A stretch of 64,000 bases of DNA from Datura wrightii (GCA_035772735.1 JASDFA010000010.1:127791501-127855500); one strand, 5' to 3'. Positions 1 to 11,085 are shown, numbered from the stretch's first letter. Notes: generated by a model from the sequence alone, not told the origin. Numbers and translations: made by a program.

Positions 1-243
1 TCTTCGACCACCGATTGCTTTAGTTGCTCAAAGTAGTGGTCATCTGCGTTTGGCTGGTGAAACTATAGGCGAGCTAACCGGTGAGTTGTCGATAGATATC
101 TGTGACCGCCGGTTGCTTTAGTTCCTCAAAGCAGTGGTCATCTGCGTTTGGCTGGCGTTTCACTAGTGTTCTCTGGTGGAGTACCGATTTTCACTTGATT
201 TTCTTCTTTTTACTCCACTTTATTCTCTTTTTATTTAACTCAG
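1..243 (+). repeat. Leader of element A with two 52-bp direct repeats
   Basis: This is the untranslated stretch ahead of the gag start of element A. Positions 6-57 and 104-155 are two copies of the same 52-bp word with a few substitutions, 98 bp apart. The rest is T-rich sequence running up to the ATG at 244. The 5' LTR and primer binding site of A must lie left of the window. No gene is visible here. Confidence 0.6.
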
Positions 244-1400
244 ATGTCTACACATAAAAAGACAAAAAGGGCATAAAATTCATCTAAATGACTTCAAAAC
301 TATGCTCAAGCTCATGCTTAAGAGCCTAATGAGTTGGTAAATTACCAACTCATCAGATGACAATGGGGATGGGCACTAGCAAGCCCCGTCAGCACCGGTA
401 GGTCCTTTCCCGAGTAGGTCACTCATGCCGAGTTTAGAGCAGCATTTTAGATATTACTGCAGGCTTTTATTGCTCAGGTCAACCAGCAGGCAGTGGCCCA
501 TGTCCCACAGAATGGGAACGTAGCGGCGGCTCATGTTTGGGACTTTCTCAGGATGACTCCACCTGAGTTCCTTGGGTCAAAATTGGATGAGGATCCGCAT
601 GAGTTTCGTGAGGAGATACGAAAGATCACCTAGATTATGGGGGTGACAAAGGAAGAGAGCTTTAATTTAGCCTTCTACCAGCTGAACGGGGTTGCTTACA
701 TTGTGTACCATCAGTGGAAGGATGGTAGAGTAGTGGGCACCATTCCTGTGAGTTGAATAAGTTTATGAAATCCTTCTTTGATAGATTCTTCCCTAGGGAG
801 TTGAGGGAGGCAAAAGTGGCAGAGTTCGTCAACTTGAGGCAAAACCATATGAATGTCCAAGATTATGCGTTGGAGTTCACCCGGTTGTCCAAGTATGCAC
901 CGGAGATGGTCGCGGATCAAAAAGTTGGTATGAATAGTTTTATGTATGGTGTGTTAGATTTGCTATTCAAGGAGTGCAGGACTACAATGTTGAACAATGA
1001 TCTAGATTTCTCTCGATTGGTTATATACGTCCGGTAGATAGAGGCAGATTTGATGAAGGAAAGGGAGAGAGAGGCCAAAATGACTAGGACGGGCAGCTTT
1101 AAGTTCTCCCACTAGAGGTCTAATGGCGGACATCATCAGTAGTCCCACCAGAGGTCATCGGTCCCAGCATCGTGATCAGTCAGTGTTCTATCTAGACATC
1201 GGGGTGATCGGAGGAGCAACGCGTTAGGTTCTACAGGACAGAGGGACACACTGGTAGAGCGCACCTTTCAAGTCTACAGAAATGTGGTAAGAACTACATA
1301 GGAGAGTGTCTAGCCGGATTAGATATTTGCTTTGGGTGTGGGAAACCCAGGCAAATGCACAGGAGCGTCCTTTGGCTAGGCAGGATGATAATAGAGGTCA
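244..1400 (+). pseudogene. gag: Element A gag (broken)
   Basis: Capsid/nucleocapsid gene of a Tekay-type element. From the ATG at 244 a gag-like reading can be followed in pieces. Residues like AEFRAAF and LLQAFIAQVNQQ come first. The capsid core follows (FLRMTPPEFLGSKLDEDPHEF near 550-610, then KSFFDRFFPRELREAK and EFTRLSKYAPEM at 753-1037). A Cys-rich stretch at about 1285-1370 (CGKNYIGEC, CFGCGKPRQMH) is a worn zinc knuckle whose last Cys is gone. At least four stops (for example near 631 and 1036) and several frameshifts break it. The longest open piece is 94 codons. The family and the broken state are both clear. Confidence 0.8.
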
Positions 1401-1529
1401 TGCCCAGAATACCAGTTCAGTAGTAGCTCTAGTAGCACGTCCTTCCTATTAGGGCATTTCCAATAGTGCAGCTGCCAGTCAGTGTCAGAATAGATTTTAT
1501 GCCCTCTCATCTCGTCAGGAGCAGGAGGC

Positions 1530-1960
1530 CTCTCCAGATGTGGTCACTGGTATATTACGAGTATTTCATCTTGATATGTATGCATCGTTAGATCCAGGGG
1601 TTACTTTATCTTTTGTGACTCCTTACGTTGCCATTAGTTTCGAAGTTAGTCTCAAAATCTTATTAGAACCCTTCTCAGTCTCTACTCTAGCCGGTGACTC
1701 AGTTATAGCTCGATGGGTATACAGAAATTTCTCTGTCATAGTCCTTCAAAAAGTCACCTCAACCAATTTAGTAGAGTTATACATGACTGATTTGATGTTA
1801 TCTTTGGTATGGATTTTTTGCATGCATGTTATACCTCAGTGAATTGTAGAACCCGTATGGTGGGGTTTCAGTTTCTGGGTGAGCCAGTTCTAGAATGAAA
1901 GGGTAGTTTAGTTTGCCTGTAGGTCATTTTGTTTCCTACATTAAGGCCAAAAAGATGATT
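1530..1960 (+). pseudogene. Element A aspartic protease (broken)
   Basis: Retropepsin-like part of pol that would cut the Gag-Pol polyprotein. The open part at 1540-1842 shows the active-site region as SLDPGVTLSFVTP, then the typical Tekay-type stretch EPFSVSTLAGDSV. Here Asp-Pro-Gly stands where retropepsins usually have Asp-Thr/Ser-Gly; the same DPG occurs in element E, so it is a feature of this lineage and not damage. After about 1795 the frame shifts (the reading of the Leu-Gly-Met-Asp end moves to another phase). The link to RT (GHFVSYIKAKKMISKG-like) is also shifted. Confidence 0.72.
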
Positions 1961-1962
1961 TC

Positions 1963-2930
1963 CAAGGGTTGTTGTACCATCTGATTCGGGTTAAGGATGC
2001 TACATTTGAGACCCCGACTCTTCAATTTGTCCCTATTTTATGTAAGTATCTGGAGGTTCTTCTAGATGATCTACAAGGAGTCCCTCCCAAGTGGGAGATT
2101 GACTTTAGTATTGACCTTCTTTCTGATACACGGCCTATCTCCGTTTCTCCCTATAGAATGGCTCCAGCTGAGCTGAAGGAGTTGAAAGAATAGTTGAAGG
2201 ATCTTCTAGATAAAGGTTTCATCAAGCCCAGTAAATCTTCGTGGGGTGTGCCAATTGTCTTTGTTCGAAAGAAAGATCATTCTTTTAGAATGTGCATTGA
2301 TTATCAGCAATTAAATAATGTCACAATCAAGAACAAGTATCCCCTCCCCAGAGTTGATGACTTGTTTGACCAACTTCAGGGTGCTAAGTGCTTCTCAAAG
2401 GTAGATCTTAGGTTCAAATTCCACCAACTCAGAGTTAAGGGGAGTGACATCCTGAAAATAGCCTTCAAAACTCGGTATGGTCACTATGAGTTTGTAGTTA
2501 TGTCTTTTGGACAAACAAATGCTCCTGCAGCTTTTATGGGTCTGATGAACAGGGTTTTCAATCCATATTTGGATTTTGTTCATAATTGTCTTCATTGACA
2601 ATATTCTCATATACTCTCGGAGTGAGAAGGAGCATGTCGTTCATTTGAGCATCATGCTACAGACTCTCAAGGATCGCCAATTGTTTGCTAAATTCAGCAA
2701 GTGTGAGTTTTGGTTGAACTCAGTAGCATTTTTGGGTCATGTGGTGTCAAGTGAGGGTCTGCAGGTGGACTCTTAAAAGATAGAAACAGTGAAGAATTGG
2801 CCTAGACAATTTAGCCCTTCTGATATTAGGAGCTTTATGGGTTTAGCTTGCTACTACCGAAGGTTTGTTGAGGGATTTTTGTCCATTGTAGCACCGTTGA
2901 CTATGTTGACCCAAAAGAAAGTCAAATTTT
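1963..2930 (+). pseudogene. Element A reverse transcriptase (broken, catalytic Asp replaced)
   Basis: The RT domain begins with the conserved lead-in ending MAPAELKELKE; a TAG at about 2191 follows. Fingers and palm read on at 2194-2598 (SSWGVPIVFVRKKD, CIDYQQLN, KNKYPLPRVDDLFDQL, VVMSFGQTNAPAAFM). A frameshift near 2575 moves the active site to another phase, where it reads FIDNILIYS. The second Asp of the usual F-x-D-D box is Asn. Thumb sequence (FAKFSKCEFWLNSVAFLGHVV) follows, then a stop at 2774. The later piece GFMGLACYYRRFVEGF is near 2830-2880. This copy cannot make active RT. Confidence 0.85.
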
Positions 2931-2934
2931 AGGA

Positions 2935-3370
2935 GTTTTCAAGAGTTAAAGACTCGACTCACTTTTGCCCCAATATTGACCCTACTAGATGGTACAGATG
3001 GATTCATTGTGTATTGTGATTCCTCTAGTGTTGTTATTGGTTTCGTGTCGATGCAACATGGTAAGGTCATCGCATATGCCTCTAGACAGCTTAAGACTCA
3101 TGGGAAGAATTATCTGACGCATGACCTAGAGTTGGAAGCGTTCGCACTGGAGATTTGGAGACACTATATGTATGGGGTGCATGTGGATGTGTTCACAGAT
3201 CACAAAAGCCTGCAATATGTGTACACTCATAAGGACTTGAATTCGTGACAAAGAAGGTGGCTAGTGCTTTTCAAGGACTATGACATGAGTGTCCTTTATA
3301 ATCCGAGCAAGGCTAATGTAGTGGTGGATGTCCTTAGTAGGTTGTCCATGGAGAATGTGTCTAATGTAGA
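2935..3370 (+). pseudogene. Element A RNase H domain (broken)
   Basis: RNase H part of pol, which degrades the RNA strand of the RNA:DNA hybrid. The open piece at 2976-3248 has the first acidic strand (FIVYCDSSS), the HGKVIAYASRQL strand, the LTHDLELEA helix carrying the Glu, and FTDHKSLQYV with the third acidic residue. It ends at a TGA directly after KDLNS. The expected end of the domain (RRWLVLFKDYDMSVLYNP, then a worn LSRLSM) can be read to about 3350. Order and spacing match elements E and H in this window. Confidence 0.83.
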
Positions 3371-3589
3371 GGATAGGAGAAATGAGTTGGAAAGGATGTC
3401 CACAGGCTTGCTCATTTAGGGGTTAGCCTTGTTGACTCAGCAGATGGTGGTGTCATCGTTTAGAATAGTTTAGAATCGTCTTTGTTGACAAAAGTCAAGG
3501 CTAGGCAGGATGAGGATCCTATCTTAGTGAAATTGAAGGAAGCGGTTCAGAATCAGAAGGTTGAGGTCTTTTCCCAAGGGGAGATTGTG

Positions 3590-4500
3590 TGCTTCGATTC
3601 AGGGTCATTTATGTGTTTCGGGTGTTGATTTGAGAGAAAGGATGGTGCATGAGGCTCATGGTTCCCGATATTGTATCCACCCAGGTACCAGCAAGATGTA
3701 TCGAGACCTACGGAAAGTTTATTAGTGGAATGGCATAAAGAAGGACATAGCAGAGTTTGTGGCTAAGTGTTCGAACTGTCAACAAGTGAAAGTTGAGCAT
3801 CAGAGACCTGGAGGTATGCTACAGAACATAAGTATCCCTACTTGGAAGTAGGAAGAGATCAATATGGATTTCATTACAAGGTTACCTCGTATGCATTAAC
3901 AATATGACTCTATTTGGGTCGTTGTAGACGGGTTAACCAAAGCAACTCATTTCTTACCAGTCAAAACTACCGATTAATTTGAGGACTATGCTACGTTGTA
4001 CATTCTAGAGTTATTTCGGTTTCATGGAGTTCCATTATCCAACATTTCAGACAGAGTTACTCATTTTACCTCACAGTTTTAGAGATCTTTCCAAAAAGGA
4101 GTTGGTACTCAGGCCAAGCTTAGCATAGTTTTTCACCCGCAAATGGATGGGCAGGCAGAGCGGACCAATCAGAATCTTGAGGATATGTTGAGAGTATGTA
4201 TGATTGATTTCAAAGGTAGTTGGGATGATCATTTACCTCTTATCGAGTTTTCTTACAACAATAATTACCACTCCAGCATTCAGATTGCTCCGTTTGAGGC
4301 TCTCTATGGGCGGAGATGTAGATCGCCTATTCGTTGGTTTGAGATAGGTGAGGATACGTTGACAGGGCCAGATTCGATTCATAAGTCTATGGAGAAAGTT
4401 CAGCTTATAAGATAGAGACTGAAAATAGCTCAGAGTCGTCAAAAGTCATATGCGGATATTAGACGAGAGAACTTGAGTTTGAAGTTGATGATTGGGTGTT
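3590..4500 (+). pseudogene. Element A integrase (broken)
   Basis: The integrase would join the cDNA to host DNA. The N-terminal zinc-binding region is seen at 3640-3800 (HEAHGSRYCIHPG, then KCSNCQQVK), so the His-His-Cys-Cys set is still there. The core follows: INMDFITRLP (first Asp), HGVPLSNISDRVTHF (second Asp kept, neighbours changed), MDGQAERTNQNLEDM (the Glu). The longest open part is 4143-4415 (SYNNNYHSSIQ, EALYGRRCRSP). In-frame stops occur near 3720, 3848, 3897, 3975, 4081 and 4413. The domain is easily recognised and cannot be expressed whole. Confidence 0.85.
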
Positions 4501-4920
4501 CTTGAAGGTGTGTCCCGTGAAGTGAGTGATGAGGTTCAAAAAGAGAGGGAAGATTAGTGCCCGATATGTTTGTCCATACAGGATTGTGAGACGTGTTGGC
4601 AAGGTGGCCTATGAGTTGGAGCTACCAGTATAGTTAGCTTCGGTGCATCCAGTTTTCCATATATCATTGTTGAAGAAGTGCATTGGTGAACCCGCTTAGG
4701 TTTTTTCGGTGGAGAGCATAGGTGGTGAAGGATAGCCTTACCTATGAGGAGATACCCATTGATATCCTTGATCATCAGGTTCAGAATTTGAGGAACAAAT
4801 AAGTAGATTAAGTGAATGTCTAATGGAGGTATCATCTCATTGAGGGAGCTACATGGGAGGTCGAAGCAAATATGATGGCTAAATACCCGCATTTTTTCCC
4901 TACTGGCTCAGTTTCAGCAT
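4501..4920 (+). pseudogene. Element A integrase C-terminus and chromodomain (broken)
   Basis: End of pol. Readable pieces are MRFKKRGKISARYV, YRIVRRVGKVAYELELP and the LASVHPVFHISLLKKCIGEP box that precedes the chromodomain in Tekay/Del-type elements. The chromodomain can still be traced between about 4700 and 4915, in more than one phase (for example a VESIG stretch and a final KYPHFFP-like end), with stops and at least two frameshifts. Chromodomains of this group are thought to steer integration toward heterochromatin. The assignment rests on the better-kept copies in E and H. Confidence 0.7.
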
Positions 4921-5133
4921 GAGGTATCAGTTTTCTCTTTAAGACTCTATCCAGTTTCATGTCAAGTTCATGTCTCTCAGTTCCTTTCATATTTTAGCAT
5001 GTATGTATGATTCATGAATTTAGTTTAGTCATCAATATCAATCCGGAAATAGTCACTCCGTAAGTTTCAGCTTTAGTTGTCCGGTTTTGGAAATTGTAGT
5101 CCCTTCCCCAGCTTTTCAGTAGTTTAACCCACA

Positions 5134-5164
5134 TTCATGGACGAATGTCCTAAGAGGGAGATAT
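5134..5164 (+). other. Element A polypurine tract with upstream GAGGAC-type hairpin
   Basis: The purine-rich AAGAGGGAGATAT directly before the LTR start at 5165 is the second-strand priming site. At 5134-5145 lies TTCATGGACGAA, a worn copy of the TTCGAGGACGAA hairpin found at the same place in E, H, C and I. The region 4921-5133 before it is 3' untranslated sequence with nothing else recognised. Confidence 0.75.
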
Positions 5165-5672
5165 TGTAATACCCCAAAAATTCCTAAGATCAGACTAGGG
5201 ATTAGAAATGTGATTAGCAGAAAAAGGGCGAATTTTTTCACAGGACGACTCATTCTACGAGTAATACTGAGAAGTGACGAGTCCTAGGAACTGTTCATGG
5301 TCCGAACCTGTAGGAGGAATTCAGTAGAAATGATTCAAGGTATGACTTGTGGGATCATGTAACGAGTCATTGTTAGGAGTCATGGGAAGTTTCTTGTGTC
5401 AGGCTTGGAAGGTATGACTCTTGGTACAACTCATCGTGGCAAACAACGGATCTTGGTAGGGAGTCATTAGTTGGTTCAGAAGTGTCAGGTTTGGAAGGTA
5501 CTATTCATGGTACAACTCATTTTGGGGAACAACGGGTAGTGGCTTGCACTCATAGGAAAGGGGCAGAGGAATTGGCAGAAGTGGTAACAGACGGGTCCAA
5601 TGACCAGTCATTTGATGGTATGAGTTGTTGTTTGATTTGTGGGAAACTTTAGAAGTCAGGAGAAGAAGTGGT
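5165..5672 (+). repeat. Element A 3' LTR, left part
   Basis: Begins TGTAATACCCC after the PPT. It is rich in the words GACGACTCAT, ACGAGT and GACGAGTC (about 5250-5620), like the LTRs of H and B. It is cut at 5672 by element B. The last five bases, GTGGT (5668-5672), are the target site, repeated at 49011-49015 on the far side of B. Confidence 0.88.
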
Positions 5673-7252
5673 TGATAATGCTCAATCCACACCTCTTACT
5701 GAAGTATGAAGCGGACGATGTCAATAAAAAACCCAACTAGATGTCGGAGTCGAGCCCACAGGGAATATGGGAGAACTAGAGTACAGCCGGTAAGTAAACT
5801 TGTAAGGTAGTTACTTCAAAATTGGGGAGTTCTAAAGAAAAACATTAATAAAAACAATTATCAAAAGTTCGGTTTTGAATCAATATTAAAGGATAACTAG
5901 GGTTTGTGTTCCCCATGGGTTCATAACTACTTTGGGTATATACTCGTGATCATCACCAATACTTACTTATAGAACTAATAACTTATGTTCATTCAAATGA
6001 CCGACCAGTCCCTATTGAATGACTATACTCAATTACTCGACCAAGTCTTATGAGAGATTCAAACTATCCATTATCACTAAGTTTCAAATTTAACTATCCT
6101 GCAATCACAGCTCAAGTTAATACAATGATCATCAAGATCAAGGCTCCGTTGTAATTCTTTTTTCCTAATATCTACCTCTTAGACCTAAGCAAGTAAAGAA
6201 TTTGGGCATGTCCTAATGTTGCGCACTGTTAAGAAACGTTTAACATGAAGAGAAAACAATATAAGTGTTTGTATTTGTTTTAGAATCACTTTGTGCAACC
6301 CTAGCTTGTTAATCAGCCATGGTTCCCACAACCCTAGCTATGGAGGTTTTAGCCTCTCATAGTTGTAAGGTTGTGAATTGCATTCATGATAGAAAACGTA
6401 AATCAATACTTACAAATATGAATGATAAAAACACTTTAATTAATCAACAAAATCTTGAAGAACAATTAACAAGAACAAGAAGAATTCAAGAAAAGGTTGA
6501 TCACAAGTCAAATCAACTCAATTCTCTCTTTCTGTCCTCAAAATCTCTTCTATGGTCCATCTCTCCTAAAAATAAAACATAAAACGTATTTATACAGACA
6601 AAAGAATCTTTTTCCTAGGTTAATAGGGTGAATTTCCATATTTAGTTCCGCCCAAATCATGAGTCCTCCTATGATTCCTAGCACGATCATACGGCCAGTA
6701 GAATCCTATCGTACCTTACATGACTAGCTGGATTTTGGCTAAGTGTTGGATCCTGGTACGAATCATACCTCCATCCTACGATCCATATTGAGCTCCCATG
6801 GCTTAACTATGAGAGTTTGAAATATTTCTAAAGTTCATCACGACCGCTATGGTATGACTCGTATCTTCATTCCATGGTTCGTACTTCCTTTCCGTAGTAA
6901 GAGTCAGCCTCGTATGCAAATCTTCTAAATCTTTTCACTAGTTCATCACCACGATTCGTACAAGCTTGGTACTACTCGCACTGAGACTCGTATATTGCAT
7001 CTCTTCAATGTTAGCCTTCTTCAACTTTTCACGGCCACTAGTATGACTCATAGGTCCTTCCTACGGCTCGTACTGTGGATTGTAACTGAGCCTATTTTGC
7101 ACACTTCAGGCTATCTTTTGCATTTTTCAGCTCCAACAACAATTTATCCTGTAACAAAAGGAAAAGTTCCTTATATCCACATAAATACACCTAAGTCCAT
7201 GTTATTTTCTTAGTTTTGAGCATCGAAAGTGCTGTAAATCCACAACACATCA
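5673..7252 (-). repeat. Element B 3' LTR (left copy)
   Basis: 1580 bp, TGATAATGCTC at the left and ACACATCA at the right. A TATA-type box (TATAAATA on the minus strand) is at 6587-6594. The stretch upstream of it on that strand (6650-7090) is dense in GACTCGT, ACGATTCGT and TACGAGTC words. Near the left end ACCCAACTAG and CCCACAGGGAATA are blocks also present in the LTR of F. No gene seen. Confidence 0.92.
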
Positions 7253-8856
7253 ACACCCTTAACTTAATACTTTTGCATGTCCTCAGGCAAAGAAAATAAA
7301 AACTAAATACGACGCTCAACTAGAAAATAAAATTAAGATACTACAGCCGATACTTCAACAAAACTTGCACTTTCTATACAAACTCTATCGACCCTTTCTC
7401 ATGGAACATTAGCTAATGCATTACAAGCAACCTCAAAACATCATAAACAGGGATTAAGACATGTCATCTAGCTATCAACAGGCAATCAAGTCATCACTAG
7501 TGTTTTTCACACAGACCAATGGTAAAAGCAAACATAATCCATGTACCCTCACACAAATGAAGTCCCCACTCAGATATGAAATATCAAACATAGCATGGGA
7601 CTAAACAAGTTTGGCAATCACTCTCACAAAGAAGTTACAAGTATTATGCGTCAGATGTCATAGGCTTGCCCTTATTTTCTCTGCTTTGGTTTATCAGATG
7701 GTCGAGTTAGGTTAACTATAGGACTTGGCACGACTTGTAATGTAGGCTTAGGGCTGGACATGATAAAGATGAAAGATTTTATAAGTGACTATCCCTTCCT
7801 TGGCACTACATACATTGTCTACACCATTCACCTATTTGACCCTTTATTCTTTCATTCCCTTTTTCTTCTTTTCTCACTTCTCTTTATATACATTTTCATG
7901 GGTGTGGTGTTTTTTCAACTTTTTCAGCATTTTTATAATCTTTTGAAAATTCTTTTTCAAGATTCTCAATATTTTTCATCTCTTTTCTTTTCACACCACA
8001 CCTCATTGTTAACTATTTCTTTTCTCTTTTCTTCTTCTTTCTTCCATTCCCATCATTTACGCACCCCTACTCTAGCCACCCTCAACTTAAGTATTTTTCT
8101 TATGTTGAGGTTCATAATATCCAAGCAAAGACCATGGCCAAAACAGGTTCATTGAAAACAAATGGGTACAGTTAATCGGTAAATCAAAGAAACATGGTCT
8201 ATTAAGGCTCAAACTTGGGATCAAGGGACTCATGCAACTTTGGTAGGGTAATATAGGCTAACAGTGAGCTAAACAAAAATGGCCTATGATCATATCCTAA
8301 CCAACCATCCTTATCCTATACAAAGACCAACCATGCAAGTTCTAGATCTTCAATACAATACCGAACTGAGTACTATACTTCACCCAGACATGGTACATGA
8401 ACTATTTTCACCTCACCTGTCTGGTTTATACATGGCTTAACAACACTACTCATATTAATAAACTAAATGACATCAAAAGATCCAAAGAAATCATGCATGT
8501 TGTCACAAATACATAGCTAATACATCAAAAAAATTTAAACAGGTCAATTTTTTTCAAAAATCAAAACTAGTGCTTTTTTATTGGCTGAGTGTTCCTAAGT
8601 TACTTTCTAATTAAACAAAAATCACAAGCTAAAGAAAAATAAAAATCCTACACATGCTGGATTTACCAGATAGCATGCTTGAGGGAAAAGAAACATGATA
8701 ATAAAAACCCTCAGACGAATCAAAAACTCCAAAAATCACAAGTACACCCCCTCCCCTTTTTGAAAAATAAGCTTCATCCCTGAAGCATGAACTATAAGAA
8801 CATAGTGAAGAAAACATACCTGAGGCTACTCAGAGTTCACCTTCCATGGGTTTCCT
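7253..8856 (-). other. Element B 3' noncoding region
   Basis: Lies between integrase and the 3' LTR. At the LTR border the minus strand reads AAGTTAAGGGTGT, the likely PPT (7253-7265), with a worn GCCTGAGGACATGC hairpin at 7274-7289. Blocks such as CTCTCACAAAGAA (about 7620), GGCTTGCCCTTA (about 7665) and TTGTAATGTAGGCTTAGGG (about 7735) recur in the same order in the 3' region of element I (59390-59515). T-rich tracts at 7840-8050 give open frames on the + strand that I do not regard as genes. Confidence 0.65.
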
Positions 8857-8884
8857 CCCATGCAGTGCCTGATTTAACGTCGCG
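8857..8884 (-). other. Conserved post-pol block in element B
   Basis: On the minus strand, shortly after the integrase stop, the sequence reads CGCGACGTTAAATCAGG followed by CACTGCATGGGAGG. The same block follows pol in C (42099-42138) and follows the single ORF in I (60882-60926). Its role is unknown to me. Its fixed place suggests an RNA signal, for instance for splicing of a downstream reading frame. Confidence 0.6.
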
Positions 8885-8908
8885 ACACAACATGACTTTT
8901 GTGACTCC

Positions 8909-10127
8909 TCAAGCATCATCAAGGTATACTTCCTTTATTCTTTTTAACTCTTTCTCATCTCCCAGATACACTTTTATTCTTTGCCCATTTACTTTAAATC
9001 TTTTTCCTTCTTTGTTCTCAAGTTCCACTGCACCATACCGAGACACTTGCACTACTCTGTAAGGTCCCATCCATCTAGATTTTAACTTCCCAGGATGCAA
9101 CTGGAGTCTTGAGTTAAACAGTAGGACCAAATCACCTGGGCTAAACTCCCTTCTTGAAATCTTTTTGTCATGGTAGATCTTCATTCTTTCTTTATAGATG
9201 GTTGCACTCTCATATGCCTTAATTCAAAATTCATCCAAATCATTAAGCTGGTTAAGTTTTAGCTTGGAAGCTTTATTCCAGTTCATTTTCAGCCTTTTCA
9301 GAACCCATAATGACTTATGCTCGTTCAACTGGTAAGTGGCATGCCTTGCCATAAACCAGGTGGTACGGAGATGAACCGATGGGAGTCTTAAAAGCTGCCT
9401 GGTAAGCCCACAGTGCATTATTAAGCTTCCTTGACCAATCCGTCCGTCTAGTATTCACTGTCTTGGCCAGGATGGTCTTGATTTCCCTGTTCGAAACTTC
9501 CACTTGTCCACTTGACTGAGGGTAGTAGGTTGTGGCCACCTTATGCTTGACACCATATTTTTCCAACAAGGTTTTGAAGAGGTGATTGCAGAATTGAGAT
9601 CCACCATCACTGATAATAGCTCTGGGAGTGCCAAACCTGGCGAAAATATGTTTCCGAAGGAATGCTGTGACACTCCTGCCTTCATTGTTTGGTAGGGAAA
9701 TTGCCTCCACCAATTTGGATACATAATCCACAGCCACCAGAATATACTTCATTCCATATGAGCTAATGAATAGGCCCATGAAATCAATCCCCCACACATC
9801 AAACAACTCTACTTCCGAGATGGGGGTTAGTGGCAGCTCAAGTCTACGGATAATATTGCCCTGCCTTTGGCATTGATCACAAGACTTGGTGAAGACATGT
9901 GCATCTTGATGAATAGATGGCTAGAAATATCAGAATTGTAAAATCTTACGTGCAGTTCTGATACCACTATGATTACCCCCAGCAGGAGATGAATGGCATG
10001 CCTTAAGAATGCTCAGCATCTCTACTTTAGGGACACACCTACGAATGATCTCATCTACACAAATGTGGAATAAATATGGTTCATCCCAGTAATATCTTCG
10101 GGCATCGAATAAGAACTTCTTTTTCTA
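8909..10127 (-). pseudogene. Element B integrase (broken)
   Basis: Athila-type integrase on the minus strand. The zinc-binding part is at 10060-9840 (KACHSSPAGGNHSG, then SCDQCQRQG) and contains TAA/TAG stops near 9925. The catalytic core is open at 9806-9315: VWGIDFMGLF (first Asp), FGTPRAIISDGGSQF (second Asp), SSGQVEVSNREIK (the Glu), NNALWAYQAAFKTPIG. All three catalytic acids are kept. A frame break near 9315-9190 separates it from the C-terminal piece 9184-8909 (FSPGDLVLLFNSRLQL, GPYRVVQVS, GAVELENKEGKRFKVNGQRIK), which ends in a normal stop. This is the best kept gene of B. Confidence 0.88.
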
Positions 10128-10898
10128 CTAAGGAGTTAGGTCTGATGGAATCACATTGCTAACCAAGTAATTGGCAACATGAGTGAACCAGGGAATCAAA
10201 TCCTGCGATGCAGCTAGTACCTGTTCGTCTGGGAAGGCATCATTGATATCAATCTCCATTCTCTCCCTCACTTCAGACTCAAGCCTGGATAGATGATCTG
10301 CCACTTGAGTTTGTATTGACTTTCGATCCTTCACCTCAAACACAAATTTTTGGAGCAATAGAACCCATCGAATCAATCTGGGTTTGGCATCCTTCTTGGA
10401 CATCAAGTACCTCAATGCAGCATGGACTGCATGAATAATCACCCTGGTTATAAGAAAATAAGCTCAGAATTTCTCAAATTCAAAGACCACTGCCAGTAGT
10501 TCTTGCTTTGTAATTGTATAATTCTTCTGGGCTATATTGAGTGTTTTGCTGGCGTAATAGATTGGATGAAAAATATTTTCTCTCCTTTGGCCTAAAACAG
10601 CACCAAGAGCAACACCGCTAGCGTCACACATTACCTCGAAGGGAAGAGACCAATCTAGAGCTATGATGATAGGAGCAGTGGTGAGCTTTTCCTTTAGACA
10701 CTCAAAGGCCTTTAAACATGTCTCATCGAACACAAACTTTACTTCTTTTTCTAGTAATTTGCATAATGGATGTGCAATGTTTGAAAAATCCTTGATAAGG
10801 CACCGGTAGAATCCTGCATGCCCTAAAAAGCTTCTGACCCTTTTTACGGAAATAGGGGGTGGCAATCCTGCTATAACCTCAATTTTTGCCTTGTCCAC
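10128..10898 (-). pseudogene. Element B RT connection and RNase H (nearly open)
   Basis: The open piece 10898-10464 starts within the RT thumb/connection (DKAKIEVIAGLPPP, VRSFLGHAGFYR) and runs into RNase H (PFEVMCDASGVALGAVLGQRR, IYYASKTLN, YTITKQELLAVVF). A stop near 10464 and a phase change separate it from 10442-10128, which continues with HAALRYLMSKKDAKPRLIRW and ends ADHLSRLESE. Acidic residues for RNase H are visible in both parts. Together they form one disrupted domain. Confidence 0.85.
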
Positions 10899-11080
10899 CT
10901 CGATCCCCTTTCCTGAGATTTTATGCCCAACACTATCCCCTCTTTAACCATGAAATGACATTTTTCCCAGTTTAGGACCAGATTGGTTTCTTCACATCTT
11001 TTCAGTACTTTACGCAGATGATTAAGGCATGATTCAAACGAATCTCATACAATAGAAAAATCATCCATAAATACTTCAAT
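10899..11080 (-). pseudogene. Element B RT, C-terminal part with intact active-site box
   Basis: Right up to the insertion of C the minus strand reads IEVFMDDFSI (the Y/F-x-D-D box, both Asp kept), then SFESCLNHLRKVLKRCEETN, LVLNWEKCHFMVKEG and GHKISGKGIEVDKAK. There is at least one stop near 11043 and a frame slip near 10935. It joins the upstream RT half at 46321-46551 across element C. Confidence 0.85.
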
Positions 11081-11085
11081 GATGT

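Noticed and set aside
6319..6582. 87-codon frame in the LTR of B
   Set aside because: The other LTR copy (48060-48340) does not keep it and it is antisense to the element.
7760..8155. 131-codon Phe/Leu-rich frame on the + strand
   Set aside because: T-rich tract in the tail of B, antisense to the element; homologous tail of I has no such frame.
8787..9062. 91-codon + strand frame opposite the integrase C-terminus of B
   Set aside because: Shadow of the minus-strand integrase domain, which has clear family motifs.
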